Shown: positions 38,801 to 46,510 of the stretch, one piece after another
Layout: every line of letters begins with the position of its first letter
Position numbering within the stretch: the stretch's first letter is position 1
NCBI GenBank assembly: GCA_965371855.1
Contig: CBDUZZ010000021.1
Location: 1-61,495 of the forward strand
DNA: 61,495 bases
Direction of reading: 5' to 3'
Origin: JAADEM01 sp965371855
GTDB taxonomy: Bacteria; Bacteroidota; Bacteroidia; Bacteroidales; Marinilabiliaceae
The notes under the pieces: generated by a model
Databases searched by the model: none
What the model saw: the letters and a program-made list of their open reading frames with translations, nothing else
What the model was told of the DNA's origin: nothing
Position numbers and translations under genes: made by a program

Positions 38801-39878
38801 AACTTATGCCGGGGCAGCTGATTTTAACTTAGAAATTACAAGTGGCAGTGCCGATACCCAAGCACCGAGTGCGCCAACCAACCTTGCTTCATTAAATATC
38901 ACAGAAACAAGTGTCGATTTAAGCTGGACAGCTTCAACTGACAATGTAGGCGTAACTGGTTATGATGTCTTTGAGGGTGGCGTAGTAACACAAACAGTTA
39001 CGGGCACTACTGCCACTATAACAGGTTTAACTGCCTCAACGGCTTATAGCTTTACTGTTAAAGCCAAAGATGCAGCAGGCAATGTTTCCTCTGCAAGTAA
39101 TACGGTTAATGTAACTACAAGTGCAGCATCTTCACAATCATATTGCAGTACAGGAGGCAGTTCAGGAAATTATCATGTAGGCTCATTATCAACTACCGGT
39201 GGCAGTACAAATATAAGCTTCTCAACCAGTAGCTATCCATCGGGGGGCTACGAACACCATACAGCAACCAATATTACTGTAGAACCAGGGAATAGTTTTA
39301 CCGTAAACTTTACGAATGGGTCAGGTTATGGGGGATGCTCACGTGTTAAAATGTGGATCGACTGGAACCGCGATGGTGATTTCAGCGACACGGGCGAACA
39401 AATATATGCCAATGGTTCCGCCAGTAGTTGTGGTAACTTAACCAGCCATAGTGTTAATGTACCTGTCCCAGCAACTGCTACAATCGGATCAACAAGAATA
39501 CGCATTAAATTTCGTGATGCATGGCTAAACCAACCTTTAGCTTGTGGCGTAGAAACTTATGCCGGGGCAGCTGATTTTGACCTAAATATTAGCCAGCTTA
39601 AGTCAGCAAAGCTCAATGTTAAAGAAGATTTAAAACGCTCTGTTAAGTTATTCCCAAATCCCGTACGTCAAAAATTGAGTGTTGACATTGTAAGCGAGAG
39701 TAATATTGAATTTATTAAAATGTATTCGATGAATGGGCAGTTGATGATTAACAGAAAAGTTAACACTCCTGTTTTTAAGGGGAATCTTGATTTATCTCAT
39801 TTAATAAGCGGTCAATATATTTTAACAATAAAAATTGATGGTCAACTTATAAGTGAAAAGATAATTGTTAAGAAATAG
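35868..39878 (+). CDS. GH123-like (DUF4091) secreted protein with GEVED, Fn3 and T9SS domains
   Basis: A 1336-residue secreted protein. The signal peptide ends near NAQA (about 36). An N-terminal beta-domain (about 38-200) precedes a DUF4091/GH123-type barrel (about 205-580) with ITAHIKEG, NFDRYVDSLMSWGI and YMDEV, whose D370-E371 fit the Asp-Glu pair of GH123 beta-N-acetylgalactosaminidases. Then follow three GEVED domains (MWIDWNRDGDFSD each), two fibronectin-III domains between them (DTQAPSAPTNLASLNITETS) and a T9SS type A tail (KLFPNPVRQKLSVDI to IIVKK). It should be exported by type IX secretion and act on the surface on GalNAc- or GlcNAc-bearing glycans. The repeats are nearly identical in DNA. 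Enzyme specificity is inferred. Confidence 0.82.
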   Translation: MKNILSEVLMVKSGSWISRLSVLLILGIASLSVNAQALQGSFDTKFKIYKKGEAFSGASVSDWTDIGWKGDRLYKQIVLWSSGSVSNITYEVSDLTVGSNTILSENVKLRFVNYAKGDLVSLGCSGYANRDPNSYEELGDILSDIPITSLSSYDPLKIWATIDIPSNAQPGTYSGTVKVKVSGTIALTFTLNMEVVDKVLPDVASWDFHLDLWQYPTKVLDRYNQANPSNTFNYWSTEHFTLLKPMYKLLASMGQKVITAHIKEGALGSASMVKWIKNTDGTWEYDFTNFDRYVDSLMSWGIVKQINCQSLVGWNSSVIPYWDESSSSQQNLSAAVGSTTYNTRWDHFLTSFKTHLDSKGWFSKTVLYMDEVGSTLMSQVINTVKSNNSGWKIGLAANSIITSGIDGDIYDMCTKYSLNYSLDRGNKISTFYVCCNPSRPNNFITSNASPADNTWMGWRAQKKNYNGFLRWAYDLWTLQDVTDMRMGSQTSGDYAFMYRSSNNYNMDFYSSVRLELLRDGIQDHEKVQILLSELSASSDPDDQIALNALNNKINEFSFGSADTNPIVLVESAQQMVKDIVTGNLVVDTYCSVGGDGYGNYHVSSLSTTGGSTNISFSTSSYPSGGYEHHTATCDTVEQGSSFTVNFTNGSTSGGCSRVKMWIDWNRDGDFSDPGEEVYANGAAGSCGNLTNHSVNVSVPATATAGLTRIRIKFRDAWRDQPLACGIETYAGAADFNLEITSGSADTQAPSAPTNLASLNITETSVDLSWTASTDNVGVTGYDVFEGGVVTQTVTGTTATITGLTASTAYSFTVKAKDAAGNVSSASNTVNVTTSAASSQSYCSTGGSSGNYHVGSLSTTGGSTNISFSTSSYPSGGYEHHTVTNITAEPGNSFAVNFTNGSSSGGCSRVIMWIDWNRDGDFSDTGEQIYANGAAGSCGNLTSHSVNVSVPATATAGLTRIRIKFRDAWRDQPLACGIETYAGAADFNLEITSGSADTQAPSAPTNLASLNITETSVDLSWTASTDNVGVTGYDVFEGGVVTQTVTGTTATITGLTASTAYSFTVKAKDAAGNVSSASNTVNVTTSAASSQSYCSTGGSSGNYHVGSLSTTGGSTNISFSTSSYPSGGYEHHTATNITVEPGNSFTVNFTNGSGYGGCSRVKMWIDWNRDGDFSDTGEQIYANGSASSCGNLTSHSVNVPVPATATIGSTRIRIKFRDAWLNQPLACGVETYAGAADFDLNISQLKSAKLNVKEDLKRSVKLFPNPVRQKLSVDIVSESNIEFIKMYSMNGQLMINRKVNTPVFKGNLDLSHLISGQYILTIKIDGQLISEKIIVKK
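37632..39600 (+). repeat. GEVED-Fn3 tandem repeats within the GH123-like gene
   Basis: Repeat units start at 37632, 38388 and 39141 (periods 756 and 753 bp); the third lacks the Fn3 part. Bases 37992-38491 and 38745-39244 (500 bp) are identical. Both periods are multiples of three, so unequal crossing-over would change the number of domains without a frameshift. Confidence 0.9.
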
Positions 39879-39960
39879 ATTAATTGAAGATTCCAATGAA
39901 ATTTTACTTCATGTAATATTGTTGTGTCATTAGGGATTTTCAGGAGTTTCGCATAGAATA

Positions 39961-40004
39961 AAGAATGGGTAAAATCTGATTATTTGATTTTACCCATTCT
40001 TTTA
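39961..40004 (+). terminator. Rho-independent terminator after the GH123-like gene
   Basis: AGAATGGGTAAAATC pairs with GATTTTACCCATTCT around a 9-nt loop, followed by TTTT. It marks the right end of the functional island. Confidence 0.85.
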
Positions 40005-40043
40005 TTCAACAATAGACTAGCTGAGGGTTGTCTCAAAATTTTA

Positions 40044-40450
40044 TCAAAAATTGACTCTCAATTTGAAAGAACCTTGTTTTACTCCTCTATCCATGGCTAT
40101 TTGCAATACTGCCTGAAATCCATTCTCAAACTCCAAATGAACGATATCTTTATTCTTTTCTCCTATGTGTTTTACAGAAACCGGTTTTGGGTCATCTAAT
40201 AATGCAAACAATGCTTCCAAAAGATGAACACCGTATTTGATCCAATCTTTTTTCCCCACTGCTGTGGCAAATTCCAATTTACCCAAAGATGCAATCTCTT
40301 GTTTGACAATCCGGCTTTCAGGTAGTGAGATACCGCCGGATAGCCAACTTTAGAAATTTCGTTTCCGTCGAAACAGCCATTTATTATAGCCGACCATGAA
40401 TAAGGATGTGCATTTCCGGGGCTCATGCCAATAATTCCTATTTTAATCAT
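40044..40450 (-). pseudogene. Gfo/Idh/MocA oxidoreductase remnant
   Basis: The N-terminus (MIKIGIIGMSPGNAHPYSWS, from 40450) of a Gfo/Idh/MocA-type sugar dehydrogenase is joined, after a large internal deletion and frame change, to its C-terminal part (KLEFATAVGKKDWIKYGVHL to the stop at 40044). Only about 130 codons remain of a normal 330-380. The NAD-binding and catalytic middle is gone. The N-terminal motif AHPYSWSAIINGCFDG is typical of a Bacteroidota subgroup found in sugar catabolic clusters. Confidence 0.8.
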
Positions 40451-40566
40451 TTTTTATCCCTCTTATTAATTTACAACTTATTTTAACCAATTCATTTTAT
40501 CCCAATAACGCAGGTTTAAAAAAGCAGGGTCGGGATAGGATAATTCCTTTGCCTTTCTGTGATGCC

Positions 40567-40791
40567 TCAGAAAAAGTTTGAAAATATTTGGGCGATATCT
40601 TCATTTTCAAGGATATTCAAATTAGCATGATGAAGCATAAAAACATCTACATAATCTGTTTGAAGCTCTTCCAGACTCTTTTTTAGGGAGGTTTCTATAA
40701 TTCTTTTTAGTTGATGGTACTTCGGAATGGAACCATCTTTTTCAAGAAAATGAATACATTTAGTTTCCAGTACCACTTTATCCCTTCTATC
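40567..40791 (-). pseudogene. Aldo/keto reductase fragment
   Basis: From about 40791 the minus strand reads DRRDKVVLETKC, then IIETSLKKSLEELQTDYVDVFMLHHANL, the central part of an aldo/keto reductase (the strand carrying the conserved Lys region and the LHH substrate loop). Neither the N-terminus nor the C-terminal half is present. A short stretch further on (40560-40476, ending YWDKMNWLK) may be the end of another lost gene. It lies directly against the SusC fragment. Confidence 0.7.
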
Positions 40792-40967
40792 TTTACACCC
40801 GGCAACCGGCCTGTAATAGCATTTGTGGTACCTTTAATAATAAGGTTCACACCTGGTATCGATTCTCCTGTCTGACTATCTGTAACCTTTCCCTGTATGG
40901 GTTTGGTCTGAGCATAGACTGAAAAGGAAAAAAATACCGTTAGTAAAAGCAAATAGATTTTTTCCAT
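40792..40967 (-). pseudogene. SusC N-terminal fragment
   Basis: Starts with a perfect signal peptide (LLLLTVFFSFSVYAQ) and the carboxypeptidase-regulatory-like motif (IQGKVTDSQTGESIPGVNLI), then jumps from IKGTTN to AITGRLPGVK, part of the plug about 100 residues later in intact SusC proteins. It then runs into the aldo/keto reductase fragment. About 60 codons of some 1000 remain. Confidence 0.8.
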
Positions 40968-41165
40968 ACAATTTCAATTTTATAGTTTAACTTAAGATTT
41001 CTTAACAAATGTATGGTTTGGCATTTCATCAAATGTTTAAATTTCGTTCTTGCATGTTGAATTTTCGTTCAAAATTGTAATTTGTCACTTTTGAAATAAA
41101 ACAATTTGAGAAATTAAAATAAAATAGTTAAGCCCTCCTGCTACCTTATTACATTTAAGCATTCT

Positions 41166-41426
41166 CTACGGCACCGGATCATGTCCATGCCCCCCCCAGG
41201 GATTACACCGCAGTATCCGCCATACAGACAAAATAAAACCTTTGACCGGCCCGTGTTTCTTAAGTGCTTGTATTGAATATGACGAACAAGTTGGCGTAAA
41301 ATTACAAGAAGCCCCCAACATTGGTGATATGAAGTATTGATAAAATTTAACAGGAATAATAAGTAGCCATACAAATCCATCACGAATAAACTTGTAAAAC
41401 CTATATATAATTGTTTTTTTCGCCAT
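41166..41426 (-). CDS. yidD: Membrane protein insertion efficiency factor YidD
   Basis: An 86-residue protein with the family hallmarks: an amphipathic N-terminus, IPVKFYQYFISPMLGASCNFTP, CSSYSIQALKKHGPVKG and the end RCNPWGGHGHDPVP. YidD helps YidC insert inner-membrane proteins. It lies 10 bp behind rnpA on the same strand, the common rnpA-yidD order. This is the first core gene after the decayed edge of the island. Confidence 0.96.
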   Translation of the reverse strand: MAKKTIIYRFYKFIRDGFVWLLIIPVKFYQYFISPMLGASCNFTPTCSSYSIQALKKHGPVKGFILSVWRILRCNPWGGHGHDPVP

Positions 41427-41436
41427 GAATGAATTG

Positions 41437-41832
41437 TTATTCGAGGGATAACTTTTTCTTTAAGCTTTCGAGGGTATCAATCATTGCTTTTTCAATCTCG
41501 CTGAAAGGCATTATCTCTATAGGTAAATATATAAATGCAACAACAATTTTGACACTGCTCTTTTCAAGCATGGGAAAAAGAATATGCTTATTCAGCCTGT
41601 ATGCTTCACGAATACGGCGCTTAAGCAAGTTTCTTTTGTATGCTCTTTTAAACCGTCTTTTAGATACGCTTACAAGAACACTGACAGGAACGTCCGGCTG
41701 TTCTTCCTGTGTCATGAAAATAACCCTTAAAGGGTATTTGATAAAGGATCTGCCGGAAGAGAAGAGCTCATCGATAACCTTTTGGCTGCACAACTTTTCT
41801 TTTTTGGGGAATGAGAAATTTGATGAAGCCAT
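41437..41832 (-). CDS. rnpA: Ribonuclease P protein component
   Basis: A 131-residue basic protein. The RNR motif appears as KRAYKRNLLKRRIREAYR, preceded by VSVSKRRF; the N-terminal FPKKEKLCSQKVIDELFSSG is typical. It binds the RNase P RNA (not in this window) to process tRNA 5' ends. It is followed by yidD after 10 bp. A long hairpin lies between it and hemD. Confidence 0.95.
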   Translation of the reverse strand: MASSNFSFPKKEKLCSQKVIDELFSSGRSFIKYPLRVIFMTQEEQPDVPVSVLVSVSKRRFKRAYKRNLLKRRIREAYRLNKHILFPMLEKSSVKIVVAFIYLPIEIMPFSEIEKAMIDTLESLKKKLSLE

Positions 41833-41843
41833 ATTATCAGTTT

Positions 41844-41886
41844 TTAGCTAAAAGCCATTAGCTGATAGCTATCGGCTTTTAGCTAA
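41844..41886. repeat. AGCTAA-rich hairpin between rnpA and hemD
   Basis: TTAGCTAAAAGCC (41844-41856) pairs perfectly with GGCTTTTAGCTAA (41874-41886), and the loop holds further TAGCT repeats. It can act as terminator for hemD (no long T run) or be a small dispersed palindromic repeat. Confidence 0.6.
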
Positions 41887-41898
41887 TGGCTAATATTT

Positions 41899-42648
41899 TT
41901 ACTTTTTCTTATTATTCTTTTTGATAAACTGTTCCAAAGCCATTGCCATAGAAGGAGCCTGGGGCATAGGAGCCTGTATGTCAAGTCTCAGCCCTGCATC
42001 TTTTACTGCTTTTGCTGTTGCCGGACCAAAGGAGGCTATCATAGTGCTATTTTGTTTAAAATCAGGAAAATTCTGAAAAAGTGATTTTATTCCCGATGGA
42101 CTAAAAAACACCAAAACATCATAGTTAACATCTTTCAAATCACTCAAATTACTGCTCACTGTACAGTACAGGATAGCCTTTGTATACTGAAGTTTGTTTT
42201 TAGAAAGTAAGGCTGGTATTTCCTGTTTGTGAATGTCAGAAAGAGGTACAAGAAATTTCTCTTCTCTGTGTTTTTTCAATATTTCAATAAGATCGGCAAA
42301 ACGACCTGTCGAATGAAATATCTTACGCTTCCTGTATACTATATATTTTTGCAAATAATATGCAGTAGCTTCCGAAACACAAAAGTATTTCATTGTGTCA
42401 GGTACAGGAATTCTCAATTCCTCAGCTGTCCTGAAAAAATGATCAATAGCTGTACGGCTGGTAAAAATAACAGCACTCTGATCAAGAATATTAATCTTTT
42501 GCTTTCGGAACTCCTTTACCGAAATCCCTTCAACCTGAATAAATGGACGAAAATCAATCTTCAGGTTATTCTTCTCCGCTAAGTCGTTATACGGTGATTT
42601 GGGGGTTGTGGGCTTAGGCTGTGACACCAAAATTCTTTTAATCTTCAA
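41899..42648 (-). CDS. hemD: Uroporphyrinogen-III synthase
   Basis: A 249-residue protein with the two-lobed HemD pattern: an N-terminal VSQPKP region, AVIFTSRTAIDHFF, and in the second lobe DVLVFFSPSGIKSLF and FGPATAKAVKDAGL. HemD cyclises hydroxymethylbilane to uroporphyrinogen III. It ends in a lysine-rich tail. The order DUF4271-hemD-rnpA-yidD is familiar in Bacteroidota. HemD sequences are poorly conserved, so the name relies on the motifs and on this order. Confidence 0.88.
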   Translation of the reverse strand: MKIKRILVSQPKPTTPKSPYNDLAEKNNLKIDFRPFIQVEGISVKEFRKQKINILDQSAVIFTSRTAIDHFFRTAEELRIPVPDTMKYFCVSEATAYYLQKYIVYRKRKIFHSTGRFADLIEILKKHREEKFLVPLSDIHKQEIPALLSKNKLQYTKAILYCTVSSNLSDLKDVNYDVLVFFSPSGIKSLFQNFPDFKQNSTMIASFGPATAKAVKDAGLRLDIQAPMPQAPSMAMALEQFIKKNNKKK

Positions 42649-42699
42649 CGCTCTATTTTTTAATTCAACAAACCATTTTCTTCTCCTAAAATAGACTCC

Positions 42700-43722
42700 C
42701 TAATTAAAAAGGATCTTGAATAAAATTACCAGAGGTAAAATTTCCAGTGCACAAAAGTACAAAAACATATAAAAAACAGAAAATGTATTGTGAAAAAATA
42801 TTTTTACCCCTCTAATTAATTGCCAAATATAAAGGATTATAAACATCGCTACGCCAATCTTTATAAGGTTTGGCACCATCCATAAATTAACAAATGGAAT
42901 AAATGAAATTACCGGTAAAAGAATTATTGCATACACCTTACTTAACATAGCCGAGTTAAAAAGATACTCTCCTGTAAGCAAAGATGTATCGAACACAAAA
43001 CCTGTCATTCTATATAAGAATCCTTTTATTACGTCATAACCAATAAGTATAACCCAAACAATCAGCAATAGAGAAAATCCTTTTTGATCAAAAATAGTTT
43101 CCTGATAAAACACTAATGCTTCAAAAATAAACAATCCGGTATTAACAAAAAATAAGATAGACAAGATCAGTGATGGTTTGGAATTACGGATATTTACCGA
43201 GGAGTACATTTTAGTTGCAGCTTGTGAATAAAAAGCTGAATTAAACAGTTCCCTAAGAAATTTCATTGATGATATCCGCAAAAAACCGATAATAATAACT
43301 GAAACAATCAAGAATACAGATAACCAGTCATTGTATTCTTGTAAGGGAGATGTGTTTTTTCTTCGAACAGGAGCCGGCAAGGAAACAGTTTCTTTCAGGA
43401 ATATATTTGCAGAGTCTTCTTGGTTATTCTTTACAGTAGTTTTTGAATCTTTCTTTTCTGTAATTGCCGTTGTGTCCGTTACTTTTTCCGTTACTTTTTC
43501 TGTTACTTCTTCGGCAACATGAGAATTAGTTTTTATAACTGGTAGAATTGAATCATTAATCAAAGTAGTACTATCTGCACCTATTAACGAATCTGCTTTA
43601 ATGGTTGTTTTAATAATGCTATCAGTCTTTATTACGGAGTCAATCCGCGATACAATGGTGTCCCCTGTTTGAGAATAATAAAAAGGCTGATCATTTATCA
43701 TGTTGTAACAAGTTTTTTGCAA
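42700..43722 (-). CDS. DUF4271 membrane protein
   Basis: A 340-residue protein. The first 110 residues are hydrophilic, Thr/Lys/Asp-rich and contain a short repeat (VTEKVTEKVTD). After that come about six membrane helices (residues 128-335). The layout and the position directly upstream of hemD match the DUF4271 family of Bacteroidota, whose function is unknown. An alternative start at the ATG for MINDQPF, 7 codons in, is equally possible. hemD follows after 51 bp. Confidence 0.75.
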   Translation of the reverse strand: MQKTCYNMINDQPFYYSQTGDTIVSRIDSVIKTDSIIKTTIKADSLIGADSTTLINDSILPVIKTNSHVAEEVTEKVTEKVTDTTAITEKKDSKTTVKNNQEDSANIFLKETVSLPAPVRRKNTSPLQEYNDWLSVFLIVSVIIIGFLRISSMKFLRELFNSAFYSQAATKMYSSVNIRNSKPSLILSILFFVNTGLFIFEALVFYQETIFDQKGFSLLLIVWVILIGYDVIKGFLYRMTGFVFDTSLLTGEYLFNSAMLSKVYAIILLPVISFIPFVNLWMVPNLIKIGVAMFIILYIWQLIRGVKIFFHNTFSVFYMFLYFCALEILPLVILFKILFN

Positions 43723-43767
43723 ATTTACAATTTTGCCTGAATAAAACCGGTTAAAAACAGGCAGTTA

Positions 43768-44346
43768 TTATACTGAAGCTATTTTAATTGCATTTTCATC
43801 CCACTCGGGAGCAGTGGCTATCGCATTAATAATGTCTCGGGAATCTTTAACTTCTGACCATAACTTACGATGCTCCGGTCGCATAAATTTCTCGTCTATC
43901 ATTTTGTCGAACAGAGTAAAGAGAGAATCATAAAAACCATATGAATTAATAATAATAATCGGCTTAGTAAATAATCCCAGCTTTTTTAAAGAAATAACGT
44001 CAGCTAACTCATCAAGAGTACCTGTGCTTCCGGGTAGTGCAATTACAGCAGACACTCCTTCAATGAGTTTTGATTTACGTTCATTCATCGTGTTAACTTT
44101 TACCATCTTCTCAACTCCTTTATGAGCCCACTCTACATCAACCATGAAATGCGGAATAACTCCTTTTATATGTCCGTTAAGAGACAATACCCGGTTTGCT
44201 AAAGCCCCCATTAGACCTACCTCACCACCTCCATACACAACTCCATAACCGGCATTTACCAGCTCTGTTGCAAGCTCTTCTGCTACTTTAATATATTTTT
44301 CCGGGATACTGGTGCTTGATGCGCAATAGATACAAACTTCCTTCAT
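43768..44346 (-). CDS. LOG-family (TIGR00730) nucleotide phosphoribohydrolase-like protein
   Basis: A 192-residue Rossmann-fold protein. VVYGGGEVGLMGALANRVL and NERKSKLIEGVSAVIALPG are typical of the family, but the usual PGGxGTxxE signature reads PGSTGTLDE here, with Ser for the second Gly; catalytic Arg and Glu positions (ERKSK, TLDE) are kept. Family members release free cytokinin-type bases or hydrolyse AMP or related nucleotides; the bacterial physiological role is often unknown. It follows the DUF6048-like gene after 13 bp on the same strand. Confidence 0.85.
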   Translation of the reverse strand: MKEVCIYCASSTSIPEKYIKVAEELATELVNAGYGVVYGGGEVGLMGALANRVLSLNGHIKGVIPHFMVDVEWAHKGVEKMVKVNTMNERKSKLIEGVSAVIALPGSTGTLDELADVISLKKLGLFTKPIIIINSYGFYDSLFTLFDKMIDEKFMRPEHRKLWSEVKDSRDIINAIATAPEWDENAIKIASV

Positions 44347-44359
44347 GTAGTTAAATTAT

Positions 44360-45049
44360 TTATTTGCTCTTTTTAAACGGTATATAATATTCCAGAGTAT
44401 AAGTAAAGCCCACATTAATGTTATTATCCCCACGTCCATAACCGGGCACGGTATATGGTTCAAGATCATTATCAAGATGAACTAAAATTAAGGTTTTCAT
44501 TCGAATTGTCCACCCCATATAGAAATTCTTTAATACTTCTGTTCGTATTCCTGCAACCATTTCAAGCCAGTGTGAAGTTACATTCGACAACCCGAATTCG
44601 CCCGTATAATCTCCCCAATAACTATCTTTGATAGTGTACCTTGGACTTTCATGGCTTTGTGTTCCAATTCCATAACGCAGTCCGAAAGTAATATTATCAT
44701 TGTTCCCCGGTTCTTCCACCATAAAGAAATTGTAATCAATCCCCAATCTCACAAACCCCCCGTTTGATTTATAATCATAAGGATCTTTTTCAAAAATGAC
44801 ATTCTCAAAACCCATTTCTCCTATGAAAAACCAATTCCTCTTAAAAAAGTATCTACCTATAAATTCTACTCCTTTTCTTTCCGGTTCAAAAGCCAGGATA
44901 ATAAGCGGAGCTATATTGACACCAACAGACAAGCCACTTTCATTATTGGTTTTTACATCATTCGCAAGTAGCTCCTGAGCATCTGCAAGATGAAAAACTA
45001 ACAAAAAAAAGCTAGTCAATATATAATTTAATGTTTTCGGTATTTTCAT
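44360..45049 (-). CDS. Outer-membrane beta-barrel protein, DUF6048-like
   Basis: A 229-residue exported protein with a signal peptide (residues 1-25, ending ADAQ), alternating hydrophobic strands and a final aromatic strand (YTLEYYIPF). VGVNIAPLIILAFEPERKGVEF and FVRLGIDYNFF look like the DUF6048 family, usually paired with a DUF6452-like lipoprotein as here. Its start overlaps the end of that upstream gene by 38 bp, so translation is likely coupled. The function is unknown. Confidence 0.65.
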   Translation of the reverse strand: MKIPKTLNYILTSFFLLVFHLADAQELLANDVKTNNESGLSVGVNIAPLIILAFEPERKGVEFIGRYFFKRNWFFIGEMGFENVIFEKDPYDYKSNGGFVRLGIDYNFFMVEEPGNNDNITFGLRYGIGTQSHESPRYTIKDSYWGDYTGEFGLSNVTSHWLEMVAGIRTEVLKNFYMGWTIRMKTLILVHLDNDLEPYTVPGYGRGDNNINVGFTYTLEYYIPFKKSK

Positions 45050-45479
45050 TGTATTTTATGAAAGGTTGAATAATAGCGACAGAATCGATAAAGCGTCCGG
45101 TAAACAAAATTGTATCTAATTCAATTTCAACAGCCATGCCACAATCTCCCGATACATAAGAAAGGTCTCTTTTATATACAAACCAAATCGTATCAAGAAG
45201 AGTTTTTACTTTAATTAAGTAAGCAGTTGTGTCGCTATGCATCGATAACGGCAAAAACAGTTTATTGAGTGATACACTATCATACAACAAGTTGTCTCCC
45301 TTGCCGAGACCAAGTACATATAGGTTGGTAAGTACGGTATCTTTGTCTGTATGAGAGTATGCTGAGTATAGCCCTGTTTGTGCAGCATTTTGGTTTGATA
45401 AACAAATATCAGATGTTTCACAGCGCCCAAAAATAATTCCAAGTATTACTGCAAGAATTATATAATAAACATTTTTCAT
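45012..45479 (-). CDS. Lipoprotein, DUF6452-like
   Basis: A 155-residue protein starting at the ATG for MKNVYYIILAV. A longer open frame upstream overlaps queD and lacks a signal, so I reject it. The signal ends in FGRC (C20), suggesting a lipoprotein, and the mature part has CETSDICLSNQNAAQTGLYS and a conserved-looking GDCGMAVEIELD. The arrangement with the following barrel protein matches the DUF6452/DUF6048 pair of Bacteroidota. The role is unknown, perhaps in the outer membrane. Confidence 0.65.
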   Translation of the reverse strand: MKNVYYIILAVILGIIFGRCETSDICLSNQNAAQTGLYSAYSHTDKDTVLTNLYVLGLGKGDNLLYDSVSLNKLFLPLSMHSDTTAYLIKVKTLLDTIWFVYKRDLSYVSGDCGMAVEIELDTILFTGRFIDSVAIIQPFIKYNENTENIKLYID

Positions 45480-45516
45480 TAATTCAAATTTATTTACATT
45501 CCCAGCAGGAAATTTT

Positions 45517-45966
45517 TCACTCATTATCCTCAACATACCACTCAGCAAAGGAGTTCGCTGTTTCATTAAGTTTAAGGCTGTAAAGCTCAATGTTTTCAGG
45601 CAGTCTTTTTTTTATTCTGTCAGCAAAATCTATCAGGAGGTTTTCACAGGTAGGCTGGTAATCAACCACCTGAAAACGATCAAGCATTTGGGGTATATCT
45701 TTTAATTTATCATGTTGTGAGTGTGTGCTAATCACAAAAGTATGATCCAGGGGGTCAACAATTTCCTCTTTTACAATCTGCTTTAACTCTCCAAAATCCA
45801 TTACCATACCGTACTTAGGGTTACTAACATTAGTATTAGGCTCACCCCTCAAAGTAACTGCAAGTATATAAGAATGGCCATGAATATTCCGGCACAAACC
45901 ATCATAATCCCACAGTGCATGTGCCATTTCAAAACGAAACTCTTTAGTCAACCTTATCTTACTCAT
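45517..45966 (-). CDS. queD: 6-carboxytetrahydropterin synthase-like enzyme
   Basis: A 149-residue T-fold enzyme. It shows FRFEMAHAL (zinc His), CRNIHGHSYILAVTLRG (catalytic Cys and the HGH zinc pair), MVMDFGELK and LDHTFVIS, with a C-terminal catalytic Glu region (SLKLNETANSFAEWY). QueD makes 6-carboxy-5,6,7,8-tetrahydropterin from dihydroneopterin triphosphate for queuosine synthesis. No other queuosine gene is in the window, so the related PTPS-like roles are not fully excluded. Confidence 0.9.
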   Translation of the reverse strand: MSKIRLTKEFRFEMAHALWDYDGLCRNIHGHSYILAVTLRGEPNTNVSNPKYGMVMDFGELKQIVKEEIVDPLDHTFVISTHSQHDKLKDIPQMLDRFQVVDYQPTCENLLIDFADRIKKRLPENIELYSLKLNETANSFAEWYVEDNE

Positions 45967-46022
45967 GTTATTATTTTTTTACACCCCCAATAAAACAGTA
46001 TCTATACTTCTTTTCGTACTAT

Positions 46023-46325
46023 TTACTTAGAAACGGCACATTTGCTTACACAAGTAATTATATTTTTCAAACTGTCGTGCTTTAAAAAATAATAGGTGTT
46101 TTTTCCGTCCCTTTTACTGGCCAACACCCCTTTGTCTTTCAGAATACCAAGATGATGTGATGTAGTTGACTGTTCGATATTAAGAATATTATGAATTTCT
46201 GTTACCGTTTTTTTCTCCCCCTCTTCAAGAAGTCTTATAATAGCAACCCGCATAGGATGAGCTATCGCTTTTAGCATGCTGGCAGCACTCTCCAACATCT
46301 CTATGTCCAAATCCTTAATTCCCAT
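46023..46325 (-). CDS. ArsR-family transcriptional regulator
   Basis: A 100-residue winged-helix protein: ASMLKAIAHPMRVAIIRLL and the recognition helix region NILNIEQSTTSHHLGILKDKGVL, then KRDGKNTYYFL as the wing. A Cys-containing tail (ITCVSKCAVSK) might bind metal but lacks the ELCVCDL motif of ArsR/SmtB. It is divergent from the polyprenyl synthase gene and lies 57 bp behind queD. The target and signal are unknown. Confidence 0.88.
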   Translation of the reverse strand: MGIKDLDIEMLESAASMLKAIAHPMRVAIIRLLEEGEKKTVTEIHNILNIEQSTTSHHLGILKDKGVLASKRDGKNTYYFLKHDSLKNIITCVSKCAVSK

Positions 46326-46510
46326 ATATTTATCTTTATTATATTTTTAAAGATACAAATATATAAATATCTTCAATATGTTACCATTAAAAGCTCTTAC
46401 ATATCAAAGAAAATAGTTAAAACAGGGATTAATTTTTAAATTTGAATTTTGTTACTAATAATTGAAATGAAGAAATTAGTTTTAGTATCTTGACAAATAT
46501 AAAAGAGATA

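Noticed and set aside
39984..40199. 71-codon plus-strand frame after the GH123-like gene
   Set aside because: It starts inside the terminator hairpin and runs antisense to the oxidoreductase remnant.
41429..41851. 140-codon frame opposite rnpA
   Set aside because: It is fully antisense to a clear rnpA gene with the RNR motif.
45480..45590. Longer N-terminus of the DUF6452-like lipoprotein
   Set aside because: It overlaps queD and would bury the signal peptide inside the protein.
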